DNA of 64,000 bases from Halopseudomonas pertucinogena (lineage in GTDB: Bacteria; Pseudomonadota; Gammaproteobacteria; Pseudomonadales; Pseudomonadaceae), in assembly GCF_014646575.1 (NCBI RefSeq), contig NZ_BMNN01000001.1, forward strand, positions 310,001-374,000, in the 5' to 3' direction. The first letter of the stretch is position 1. The number at the start of each line of letters is the position of its first letter. Shown here in pieces: positions 20,948 through 28,357 of the stretch. The notes under the pieces are model-generated. The model was not told where the DNA came from and made no database searches. It saw only the letters and a list, made by a program, of their open reading frames with translations. The position numbers and the translations under genes were made by a program.

Positions 20948-22068
20948 AAATACTTATATTTGTAATCGGTGCCGTTTTGGGGTTTATATGTACATCGCTT
21001 CTGGCCGACAACCGTCAGGAATGTCTTGGGCGCCATATCTTTGAAGTTCCGGAAGATATTCAATGGGCGACTTTTCACCGAAATTACGTTCACCGAGTGT
21101 CGCAGGGAGGGGGCGGCCATGGGTTTAGCCTGAAGGTGGGGGCCAAGGGTGATCTAACTGTCTACGGCCCATATGGAGCCGTTATAAAGGTCAGCGAAGC
21201 TGTCGAGCGCGATGTGTTCGAAGCCGCAGCTAACTATCAGCTGGGTACTGGTCAGCTGAACCAGCAGCGGATCCTTAAGGACATTGAGATAGATAAGCGG
21301 CGGCTTTCAGAACTGCCCGGTTTTGGATACGGCCCGGAAGTGATTCAGAGGTTAGAAACGCAGATTTCAGAGCTGGAGGCTCAGGTCCCCCTTGCCTTGT
21401 ACACCGTCCATGATCTGGGCATTCCAGATGCATACTTTATCGGCGACCGCGAACACCCCACCCACGCGTATCTTTACCGTAACCAGAGGATATACTACTT
21501 CGCTATGCGCCGTGCGGGAGCTGAGGGTACCCAGGCTTTCATCGATCTTATGTCCCGCTTCCAGCCGCGCGAGCTTTATGAGGTGCCCGACGGCCACGGC
21601 ATCTGCATTCCTTATGGCTTTATTGCTGATGATGGCAAGACGCCTTATTCGATCAAAAACAGCTTGCGCTTCAGCAGCATTCCCAACGTGGTCTTCGCGC
21701 TAGTGACCGCCTCGGCCAGCGATCCCTGGCATAACAGATCTACCTCCGGGCTATACAACACAGATTTCCGCCCAGGTTACGACAGCAGCAAGTGGACCTG
21801 GCGAGAGTATGTTCAGCCGACGCATTTGGGCCAGTACAAGGTCAACCTACTCGGCTGGACTCTCGAGCCCAAGCCCGACTCGGGTGAGCAGGAGCGCGCC
21901 TGGTTCGGCTATGCCACCCACGGCGGCATGCTGAACCCGCGCCTTGCCGTACACATGCTCACCTTCGAAAAGGGCGTCGACGACTTGACCGAACACACAC
22001 CACCTATGGATACAGTGCTGCCACGATGGGAGTCACTGGCCCGCACGCTGCGTTGGCGGGGAGAGTAG
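20944..22068 (+). CDS. periplasmic T6SS immunity protein, Tli-type (copy A)
   Basis: Probable cognate immunity protein of the phospholipase D, by position (vgrG - effector - immunity as in the P. aeruginosa pldA locus) and by an N-terminal signal peptide (about residues 1-22) that would place it where the toxin acts. The 374-residue product has ECLGRHIFEVPEDIQW near the start of the mature protein and EVPDGHGICIPYGFI in the middle. These features recall the Tli4-family immunity proteins, from memory of that family. Two paralogs follow at 25951 and 27225. The last 130 bases are almost identical between copies A and C, which suggests gene conversion. Confidence 0.75.
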   Translation: MKILIFVIGAVLGFICTSLLADNRQECLGRHIFEVPEDIQWATFHRNYVHRVSQGGGGHGFSLKVGAKGDLTVYGPYGAVIKVSEAVERDVFEAAANYQLGTGQLNQQRILKDIEIDKRRLSELPGFGYGPEVIQRLETQISELEAQVPLALYTVHDLGIPDAYFIGDREHPTHAYLYRNQRIYYFAMRRAGAEGTQAFIDLMSRFQPRELYEVPDGHGICIPYGFIADDGKTPYSIKNSLRFSSIPNVVFALVTASASDPWHNRSTSGLYNTDFRPGYDSSKWTWREYVQPTHLGQYKVNLLGWTLEPKPDSGEQERAWFGYATHGGMLNPRLAVHMLTFEKGVDDLTEHTPPMDTVLPRWESLARTLRWRGE

Positions 22069-22082
22069 GCGGCGGAGTACTC

Positions 22083-22982
22083 GTGAAAAGGATTATCTCC
22101 CTCCTGGCTACAGCTTTTCTGCTGCCCGCCTGTGACGTTGCAAAAGACAGCGTCAATGAAGTAAACGGCATGTCCGGCGAACAGAGCATCACTATTCATA
22201 TAAACGAGCCTATCTCGGAATTGCTGGGGCGTGCCCCGTCAACGTTCAGGGCAGACTGCTTGCAGCCAGCGATGATCTGTTGGTACAAGTTCCGCAAACC
22301 CTTTTCCTCCAGACGCCTTCCTTCAGTGAGCGTTATGGATGGTAGCGAGCAGCTTTTATATCTTGAAGAGACGGCAGGTATCACCATAGTCATTGATGAG
22401 GAGCTGGGAAGTGAAATCAGAGATATCAGCTTTTCGCTCAGCGGGCTGCCGGATAATACCCCTCACAAGGCCAATAAGGACAATATATACGGGCGCATTC
22501 AAGACCTCCTCAAGCAGGGCTGGAGGCACATGTATCACTTCCCGGCCCCCCGTATCCCGGGCGATCAGGCTGGCAGGCTTACCGATGCCCGTGGGCATAG
22601 CCTGGCCCACCCTTGGTTCGACCCCCGGTATGAGTTCTCGCTCGATAACTGGATAAAGTTTCGCAGGACCTATCACTGGTACCTCCACAAGGACGGCTAC
22701 TACCTGCATTTAAGCGTGCGTCGAGAAAACTCTGAAATGGAGCCGCTTGAATCAGGTACATACCTTACGAGTCTTGAGCTCATGACCGAAGAAAGTTACT
22801 GGCGCAAGCATTTCGAATATGAGCAGAAGGCACAGTGGAAAGAACTCCTTCCAGAGCTTCTGGAAGAATATCGCCAGCAGCGGGCGGCAAGGGAAGAAGC
22901 GGCGATAGCGGCGGGAATACGAATCGAGGATGACTATCGAGACCCGTACATACGTGAGCTTGCAAAGCGAAACGACAACTGA
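22083..22982 (+). CDS. lipoprotein of unknown function in the immunity cluster
   Basis: The likely start is GTG 22083, 14 bases after copy A, giving 299 residues with a lipoprotein signal (VKRIISLLATAFLLPAC, lipobox LPAC, Cys at about 17). The reading frame is open from 22026, but that start lies inside copy A. The mature part has no family I recognise; it is rich in aromatic residues and ends in a charged helical region (YEQKAQWKELLPELLEEYRQ). Being an envelope lipoprotein just downstream of an immunity gene, it may be an additional immunity protein; that is inference. Confidence 0.7.
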   Translation: MKRIISLLATAFLLPACDVAKDSVNEVNGMSGEQSITIHINEPISELLGRAPSTFRADCLQPAMICWYKFRKPFSSRRLPSVSVMDGSEQLLYLEETAGITIVIDEELGSEIRDISFSLSGLPDNTPHKANKDNIYGRIQDLLKQGWRHMYHFPAPRIPGDQAGRLTDARGHSLAHPWFDPRYEFSLDNWIKFRRTYHWYLHKDGYYLHLSVRRENSEMEPLESGTYLTSLELMTEESYWRKHFEYEQKAQWKELLPELLEEYRQQRAAREEAAIAAGIRIEDDYRDPYIRELAKRNDN

Positions 22983-23122
22983 AATCAATCCTCGTCTGGC
23001 CGTATACATGCCCACCTTCGAAAAGGGTGCCAGACAATCTGGTCGAACACCCTCCGCTCATGAACAGTCCGTCCCCGCTGGGAGAAACGCGGACTCACAC
23101 GCTGCGTTTGAGGGAGGAGAGC
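22983..23122 (+). pseudogene. degenerate C-terminal fragment of a fourth Tli-type immunity gene
   Basis: The stretch encodes NPRLAVYMPTFEKGA, which matches NPRLAVHMLTFEKGV near the end of copies A to C. After that the DNA still follows the copy A 3' end (GGTCGAACAC, CGCACGCTGCGTT-like segments), but with indels that destroy the frame. Only the last 130 or so bases of the gene are recognisable. Confidence 0.7.
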
Positions 23123-23127
23123 AGGTG

Positions 23128-23322
23128 ATGCAGCTGGCGCCATTGCACAATTCTGTCGTTCTCTTGTGCCTCGCTTGTTGGGCGGCACTGTCAGGGTGCG
23201 ATCGCGATACGAGCATTGGTGCCCAGGAACTTGATCAGCGGCTGGCCCGGCCCCGGCTCGAAGCCAACGCACTGGATGGCCTGGTCTTTATCGAAGGCGG
23301 CACCTCACCATGGGCGACTTTG
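23128..23322 (+). pseudogene. truncated FGE/SUMF1-like lipoprotein gene
   Basis: The first 55 or so codons (MQLAPLHNSVVLLCLACWAA, lipobox LSGC, then AQELDQRLARP and GLVFIEGGT) match the start of the intact gene at 29317, including the same ribosome site upstream. Relative to that gene it has a short insertion (ARPRLEANAL against ARLEAKAM) and has lost one T near 23305 (CACCTTCACC became CACCTCACC), which shifts the frame. Homology stops after GGGCGACTTTG at 23322, where unrelated sequence begins. The reading frame as it stands ends at 23340. Confidence 0.8.
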
Positions 23323-23651
23323 ATCTGTTGGCTCGATTAGGTTCGGATCAGCAAGCGCTCGCTTTGTTGGAAGAGTTGGAAAAGGTCGCCCCGCAGATAT
23401 TCGAAATGAGTTGCCATGGCGAACGTTTGAAGCAGGTGGAGCGCGCGCTATCGCTGGGGCGCCATTCGGGCTTGAGTCACGCAGAAGATCAGCTGTTATT
23501 TGCGACGCTTACATTGTTGGAAGGTCGCACGCCCGACCACTATGACTATTGGTCCGAGGTACTGCGCATGGTTGAGGAGGAGTCGATAACCCTGGGGCAC
23601 GCACTTGAGCAGGTAATGGAGGAGAGGTCTGATGACCCGGTTATATCATAA
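23310..23651 (+). CDS. hypothetical protein starting inside the FGE fragment
   Basis: The 113-residue acidic, helical product (MGDFDLLARLGSDQQALALL ...) has no family I recognise. Its ATG and first four codons are borrowed from the truncated FGE-like gene (TMGDFG in the intact copies), so the start may be a by-product of a deletion junction. The true original start may be lost. The 3' end overlaps the DUF3304 gene by 20 bases, which implies they were once an operon with the DUF2235 gene. Confidence 0.55.
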   Translation: MGDFDLLARLGSDQQALALLEELEKVAPQIFEMSCHGERLKQVERALSLGRHSGLSHAEDQLLFATLTLLEGRTPDHYDYWSEVLRMVEEESITLGHALEQVMEERSDDPVIS

Positions 23652-24093
23652 GTGGCTCATCATGCCGAAGGCGGTGCGCTGGCCCTTGGTGATCCTGTTC
23701 TATCTGTCTCTGATCAGCACCTATGTTCTGTGGCAGAACCAGCGTTCTGGTGGGGTCTACCTATATGGTCACAACCATACCGACCGCCCGATTTTTAGTT
23801 ACTGGGTCGATGATAACTGGGGCGGCAATGGGGGTGTGACCTGCTGCTGGCGCATCCGAGGCGAGACCTTGAGGGTGGCATGGATTGTAAGCAGGACGCG
23901 AGCCCAGGCTGAACAGGGCATGGAGGAGATGCGCCATGAAGTCGAGCTCCCCAATCCGCCTCGAGAGCGGGATGATCTCTATCTGCATGTGCACTTCTTT
24001 CCGGGAAACCAGGTGCGGCTGGCCTGGGCCCCGGGGCATGGCACCCCCTATGCGGGCTTCAAGGAAGCGCCGGTTGCGGGCATTGCTCCATGA
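23632..24093 (+). CDS. DUF3304-type membrane-anchored protein, probable immunity partner of the DUF2235 protein
   Basis: The 153-residue product has one N-terminal hydrophobic segment (WPLVILFYLSLISTYVL, about residues 17-33) and a periplasmic domain with GHNHTDRPIFSYWVDD and GGVTCCWRI. The NHTDRPI and GG-CC patterns are what I associate with DUF3304, a family often found beside DUF2235 lipase effectors. It lies about 100 bases upstream of such a gene here. The immunity role is inferred from context only. Confidence 0.65.
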   Translation: MTRLYHKWLIMPKAVRWPLVILFYLSLISTYVLWQNQRSGGVYLYGHNHTDRPIFSYWVDDNWGGNGGVTCCWRIRGETLRVAWIVSRTRAQAEQGMEEMRHEVELPNPPRERDDLYLHVHFFPGNQVRLAWAPGHGTPYAGFKEAPVAGIAP

Positions 24094-24196
24094 ATAGCGT
24101 TGTGATTGTTGACCAGAGCAAGAGGAAGCCGCTACCCAAAGCACGCCAGGGTAGATGCGAACCGGTAATGATCTCGTTTCATCGGAGGAAGTGCGA

Positions 24197-25681
24197 ATGA
24201 CAGCTCATAACGCTCTGGAGTTGGGGCAGACAACCAGTGCGCGTAGCTACCGCCCGACAGTACCCTTGGCTTGTGGTAAAACGCTGCATTACGGATTCTT
24301 CTTCGATGGTTTTAGGAGAAATCTGGAAGCAGACCTGAGAGAAAATCGAACCAGCAATATTGGCAGGCTTTTTCTTGCTCATCAGTTTGATTCTCCAAAT
24401 GCATCTGTAGACGTTTTCAATGCCTATAGGAAGGTTTATCTGAGCGGCCTCGGCGCAAAGTTTGATACAGCTATCGGAGAGTTGAGCGGCGAGATGCCCT
24501 TACGCACCATAAAAATCTCCGTATTCGGCTTCGACTTCGGAGCGACGCTGGCCAGAGCCTTCGTCTATACACTGCTCGAGCGCAGCCGGCAGTCGGGCGA
24601 CGCCCTCGTCTATCGGAATGCGCGGTTGGAAATTGTCTTTGCAGGCTTGTTCGACGCAGTGGACCGAACCGCAGCCAGCGTACCTCTTCTGGAGTTTTTC
24701 CTGCCCACGACCAATAGGATCGATGACGGTGGCTTGGTGCCTGTGCCTGTGCAGGTGAAATCGGTGCTCCACCTGGGCGCGGCGCATGAGCGGCGCTTCT
24801 ATCGGCGAGCGCGCTTGCTTGGAAGCGCTCGGCGCGGTTGGCGGGAAGAGCTGATGCCGGGGGTCAGCGAGGATATTGGGGGCGGATTGGCGCCTGGCGA
24901 ACAAAAGCCCAGCAATGAATTGGCGCTGGTCAGTCTGCATAGGATGTATCGAGCTGCCTCCCATGCCGGCGCGGCATTTCCCGCTCTGGATGGTCTTGCA
25001 GAGAAGGATGTGAACGTAGCGGAGCTATTTGTTTATAACGACCACACACCGGCCGGGCATAGCGTATCGGGTCTGGCTCTCCGCTATCAGCGCTGGGTTG
25101 GCCATCGGCAGCCGGGGCATGAAGCTTTTCTGCACCACATGCGCTATTACATCCGTTGGCTTGCCAGTAGGTGGCAAGCCTATCGCCTTGAGCTGAATGC
25201 GTTGGCGGAGCGGGAAGAGGAGCTCCATCAAGGTCCATTTGGTCGCTCTTCCACACTCACCCAATTACTAGGCAGGGGCACGGAAACACAAGACCAGAGA
25301 CAGCAGCGTATCGATCAGTTACACAAAATCCAGCAGCGACGCCGCGAACTTGAGACCAGCTCCCGCTGGTTGCGTGAGGTGGATGCCGAAGCTAGGGACA
25401 TGCGCACCCGGCTGCGGGCAAACGGTGCGCAGGCTGTCCCGCATCGGCAGGCCTTGGAGGTCTGGCTGGTGTTGCTCGCCGAGTGGTTCGAGCCCCAGCC
25501 CCTCGAGGCGGAAATCGCCGAGCTGTTTGAGCACTTCGTGCACGACATGCTGGTCCCCACACCGATGCAACGTATGGGATCGACCTGGTTTGGGGGCGAA
25601 AACTTCTTCACCATTCGCGGTTTTGACCGGCCTAATGAAAAACGGTCAACGGCTTGGCAGCCATCACTGGAAACCTGTTGA
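24197..25681 (+). CDS. DUF2235 (Tle1-like) alpha/beta-hydrolase family protein with altered active site
   Basis: T6SS phospholipase effectors of the Tle1 type carry this domain. The 494-residue product starts at ATG 24197 behind GGAGGAA. It shows the DUF2235 opening YGFFFDGFRRN, the nucleophile-elbow region VFGFDFGATLARAF, the acidic region VFAGLFDAV and the late motif PGVSEDIGGG. In active family members the elbow is G-F-S-R-G and the late motif is GVHSDxGGG. Here the Ser is Asp and the His is Ser, so hydrolase activity is doubtful. The frame ends at TGA 25679-25681. A further 91 codons are open in the same frame up to the next immunity gene, so the gene is probably truncated. Confidence 0.75.
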   Translation: MTAHNALELGQTTSARSYRPTVPLACGKTLHYGFFFDGFRRNLEADLRENRTSNIGRLFLAHQFDSPNASVDVFNAYRKVYLSGLGAKFDTAIGELSGEMPLRTIKISVFGFDFGATLARAFVYTLLERSRQSGDALVYRNARLEIVFAGLFDAVDRTAASVPLLEFFLPTTNRIDDGGLVPVPVQVKSVLHLGAAHERRFYRRARLLGSARRGWREELMPGVSEDIGGGLAPGEQKPSNELALVSLHRMYRAASHAGAAFPALDGLAEKDVNVAELFVYNDHTPAGHSVSGLALRYQRWVGHRQPGHEAFLHHMRYYIRWLASRWQAYRLELNALAEREEELHQGPFGRSSTLTQLLGRGTETQDQRQQRIDQLHKIQQRRRELETSSRWLREVDAEARDMRTRLRANGAQAVPHRQALEVWLVLLAEWFEPQPLEAEIAELFEHFVHDMLVPTPMQRMGSTWFGGENFFTIRGFDRPNEKRSTAWQPSLETC

Positions 25682-25954
25682 ACGGCGAAGCATCGGAACC
25701 CGGCCCTCCAACTTCCCGGGAATGTCGAGTTCCATCTCGACACAACGTACCCACAGCAACCCAACGTACCCACAGCAACCCCAGTGGCCGGGATGGAACC
25801 CGGCCAATTACCCACCCGCTGGACGCGGGGGGAAAACAACAAGTCGGGGATCAATAAGACGATTTTGGCTGGCAACACGGAACAATCCGACGAACATCAG
25901 ACTAATACAGCAATAGCACGTGTAGATGGCACAGAGGGGCAATACCATTCATGA
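25682..25954 (+). pseudogene. detached C-terminal tail of the DUF2235 gene, homologous to the PldA C-terminus
   Basis: Continuing in frame past TGA 25679, 90 codons stay open and end at TGA 25952-25954. That stop overlaps the ATG of immunity copy B exactly as pldA overlaps copy A. The translation contains QLPTRWTRGENNKSGIN, matching QLPTMWTFGENNNSGIN at the end of PldA, preceded by VAG in both. Either the stop is a nonsense change, or the frame was altered by indels (a 19-bp tandem duplication lies inside, at 25744-25781). Confidence 0.7.
25744..25781 (+). repeat. two tandem copies of a 19-bp unit
   Basis: AACGTACCCACAGCAACCC occurs twice without a gap. Nineteen is not a multiple of three, so the duplication by itself shifts the reading frame of the tail it lies in. 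Confidence 0.9.
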
Positions 25955-27075
25955 AGTACCTTATCCTAATGACCACGGCTGCCCTCGGACTGGTGTGTAG
26001 CCCAGTTCTGGCCAACGAACTGCGGAAAGAGTGTCTTGGGCGTCATGTCTTTGAGGTGCCCGAAGATATAGAGTGGGCTGTTTTCCATCCCGAATATATC
26101 AATCGTGTATCCGAAGGCGGGGGGCATGGTTTCGGGCGGAAAGTAGGTGCAAAGGGCGATTCCACCGTCTATGGCCCCTATGGCAGCACTATCAAGGTCA
26201 GTGCTATTGTCGAACGCTCCCAGTTTGAAGCAGCAGCCGAATACCAAATCGGTACAGGTAGGCTATATCAGAAACAGTTGCTAAAGGATCTTGAGTCCCA
26301 TAAACGACTCTTGGAACAGTTCGAAAGTGGTGATTATCCAAATAGCATTGTCGAAGATCGTTTAAGGCGTATAAATGAAATCAAGAAGAAAATTCCTCTA
26401 GCTATCCCAACCGTGCATGAGCTGGATATTCCCGACGCCTACTTTATCGGCGATCACGAATATCCTACCCACGCCTATCTTTACCGTAACAGTCGAGTGT
26501 ACTTTTTCACCACGCAACGAGCCGGAAACGAGGGCGCTCGGGCCTTTATCGATCTGATGTCACGCTTCCAGCCCCGCGAGCTTTATGAGGTGCCCGAAGA
26601 AAACGGCATATGCATTCCCTACGGTTTTATCTCCGATGACGGCAGGACGCCCTATTCGATCAAGAACAGTCTGCGCTTCACCAGCACACCTAATGTGGTT
26701 TTTACGCTGCTGACCGCCTCAGCCAGTGATCCTTGGCATACCACCTCCACTGCAGGGTTGTACGACACCGACTTCCGCCCAGGTTACGACAGCAGCAAAT
26801 GGACCTGGCGCGAATATGTCCAACCCTCTTATCTGGGCCGCCACAAGGTCAACCTGCTTGGCTGGACTCTCGAACCCAAGCCCGACTCCGGCGAACAGGA
26901 ACGCGCGTGGTTCGGCTACGCCACCCGTGGTGGCATGCTGAACCCTCGTTTAGCGGTACATATGCTCACCTTCGACAAAGGCGTCGATGACTTGACCGAA
27001 CACACACCGCCTATGGACACAGTGCTGCCACAATGGGAAGCGCTGGCTCGCACGCTGCGTTGGCGAGGAGAGTAA
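25951..27075 (+). CDS. periplasmic T6SS immunity protein, Tli-type (copy B)
   Basis: Paralog of copy A: 374 residues, signal peptide (MKYLILMTTAALGLVCSPVL, about residues 1-21), ECLGRHVFEVPEDIEW, EVPEENGICIPYGFI and the shared C-terminus HTPPMDTVLPQWEALARTL. The segment around residues 105-140 differs most from the other copies (GDYPNSIVEDRLRRINEIKK), and that is where specificity might lie. Its ATG overlaps the end of the DUF2235 tail by 4 bases, so it probably protected against that effector. Confidence 0.75.
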   Translation: MKYLILMTTAALGLVCSPVLANELRKECLGRHVFEVPEDIEWAVFHPEYINRVSEGGGHGFGRKVGAKGDSTVYGPYGSTIKVSAIVERSQFEAAAEYQIGTGRLYQKQLLKDLESHKRLLEQFESGDYPNSIVEDRLRRINEIKKKIPLAIPTVHELDIPDAYFIGDHEYPTHAYLYRNSRVYFFTTQRAGNEGARAFIDLMSRFQPRELYEVPEENGICIPYGFISDDGRTPYSIKNSLRFTSTPNVVFTLLTASASDPWHTTSTAGLYDTDFRPGYDSSKWTWREYVQPSYLGRHKVNLLGWTLEPKPDSGEQERAWFGYATRGGMLNPRLAVHMLTFDKGVDDLTEHTPPMDTVLPQWEALARTLRWRGE

Positions 27076-27112
27076 GTGTGAGCACATACCCTTGCGCAAC
27101 TTCAGCGCTCTA

Positions 27113-27225
27113 TTCAGGGGGGGGGGCGGCTAGCTGCACCAATGGCCTTTGAAGAGAGGTTCTGGCTCAGTTATTTCGCCGTCCCTGCCTATGCTCAGTC
27201 GCCAACAGAGGACTCGTTTTCTTAA
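27113..27225 (+). pseudogene. orphan PldA C-terminal tail fragment
   Basis: The DNA from the 10-G run (27117-27126) onward is nearly identical to the PldA 3' region. It encodes GRLAAPMAFEERFWLSYFAV, then jumps to a version of the last residues (AYAQSPTEDSFS) and ends at TAA 27223-27225, whose last A is the first base of copy C. In PldA the corresponding parts are GRLAAPMAFEERFWLSSFAV and DSQSPTGGSSAS with about 55 residues between, so this is an internally deleted tail without the enzyme. Confidence 0.85.
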
Positions 27226-28346
27226 TGAAAAAGTTTATGCCCCTAATCGTTGTCATTCTTGGGCTTATATCCACACCACTTATGGCCGAAATGCGCAGGG
27301 AGTGTCTCGGACGCCATATCTTTGAGGTAACGGAAGATATTCAGTGGGCGACTTTCCACCGAGATTATGTTCGCAGAATATCCCAGGGCGGAGGGCATGG
27401 ATTTAGCCTCAAGGTAGGCGGCAAAGGGGATAACACCACTTACGGACCCTACGGCGTATTCATCTTGGTCAGCGATATGGTTGGACGCGATGTGTTCGAA
27501 GCCGCCGCTAATTACCATTTAGGAACTGGGCGGCTGAATCAGAAGCGCATCCTTGAAGATATAGAAGTCGATAGGCGGCGATTAGCCAAGCTGCCGGGGA
27601 TGGGGTATGGCCCGGAAGTACTCGACAAACTCCGGCAGAAAATTGAAGATCAAGAGGCCTCGGTTCCCCTAGCCCTTTACACTGTGCACGACTTCGACAT
27701 ACCCGATGCCTACTTTATCGGCGACCGAGAGCACCCCACCCACGCGTATCTTTACCGTAACCAGCGGGTGTACTTTTTCGCGATGCAGCGAGCCGGCGAA
27801 GAGGGAACTCAGGCTTTTATCGATCTAATGTCCCGTTTCCAGCCGCGCGAGCTCTATGAAGTGCCCAAAGGCAACGGTATCTGCATTCCCTACGGATTTA
27901 TCGCCGATGATGGCAAGGCCGCGTACTCAAGCAAAAACAGCCTGCGCTTCACCAAGACTGCCAACGTGATTTTCACTCTGGTGTCCGCCTCGGCCAGCGA
28001 CCCCTGGCATAACAGCTCTACTTCAGGGCTGTATAACACAGACTTCCGCCCAGGCTATGACAGCAGCAAGTGGACCTGGCGAGAGTATGTTCAGCCGACA
28101 CATCTGGGCCAGTACAAGGTCAACCTGCTTGGCTGGACGCTCGAGCCCAAGCCCGACTCGGGTGAGCAGGAGCGCGCCTGGTTCGGCTATGCCACGCACG
28201 GCGGGATGCTGAATCCGCGTCTGGCTGTACACATGCTCACCTTCGACAAAGGCGTCGACGACTTGACCGAACACACACCGCCTATGGATACAGTGCTGCC
28301 ACGATGGGAGTCACTGGCCCGCACGCTGCGTTGGCGGGGAGAATAG
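27225..28346 (+). CDS. periplasmic T6SS immunity protein, Tli-type (copy C)
   Basis: Third paralog, 373 residues, closest to copy A: signal peptide (MKKFMPLIVVILGLISTPLM), ECLGRHIFEVTEDIQWATFH, EVPKGNGICIPYGFI and HTPPMDTVLPRWESLARTL. It starts within the stop of an orphan PldA tail (TAATG). It has no effector of its own left, so it may serve as spare immunity against toxins of related strains. Two FGE-like lipoprotein genes follow, the first after 11 bases. Confidence 0.75.
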   Translation: MKKFMPLIVVILGLISTPLMAEMRRECLGRHIFEVTEDIQWATFHRDYVRRISQGGGHGFSLKVGGKGDNTTYGPYGVFILVSDMVGRDVFEAAANYHLGTGRLNQKRILEDIEVDRRRLAKLPGMGYGPEVLDKLRQKIEDQEASVPLALYTVHDFDIPDAYFIGDREHPTHAYLYRNQRVYFFAMQRAGEEGTQAFIDLMSRFQPRELYEVPKGNGICIPYGFIADDGKAAYSSKNSLRFTKTANVIFTLVSASASDPWHNSSTSGLYNTDFRPGYDSSKWTWREYVQPTHLGQYKVNLLGWTLEPKPDSGEQERAWFGYATHGGMLNPRLAVHMLTFDKGVDDLTEHTPPMDTVLPRWESLARTLRWRGE

Positions 28347-28357
28347 AAACAAATACT

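Noticed and set aside
22026-22082. Start of the lipoprotein gene inside immunity copy A
   Set aside because: The lipoprotein signal begins at GTG 22083; the preceding residues are out-of-frame copy A sequence.
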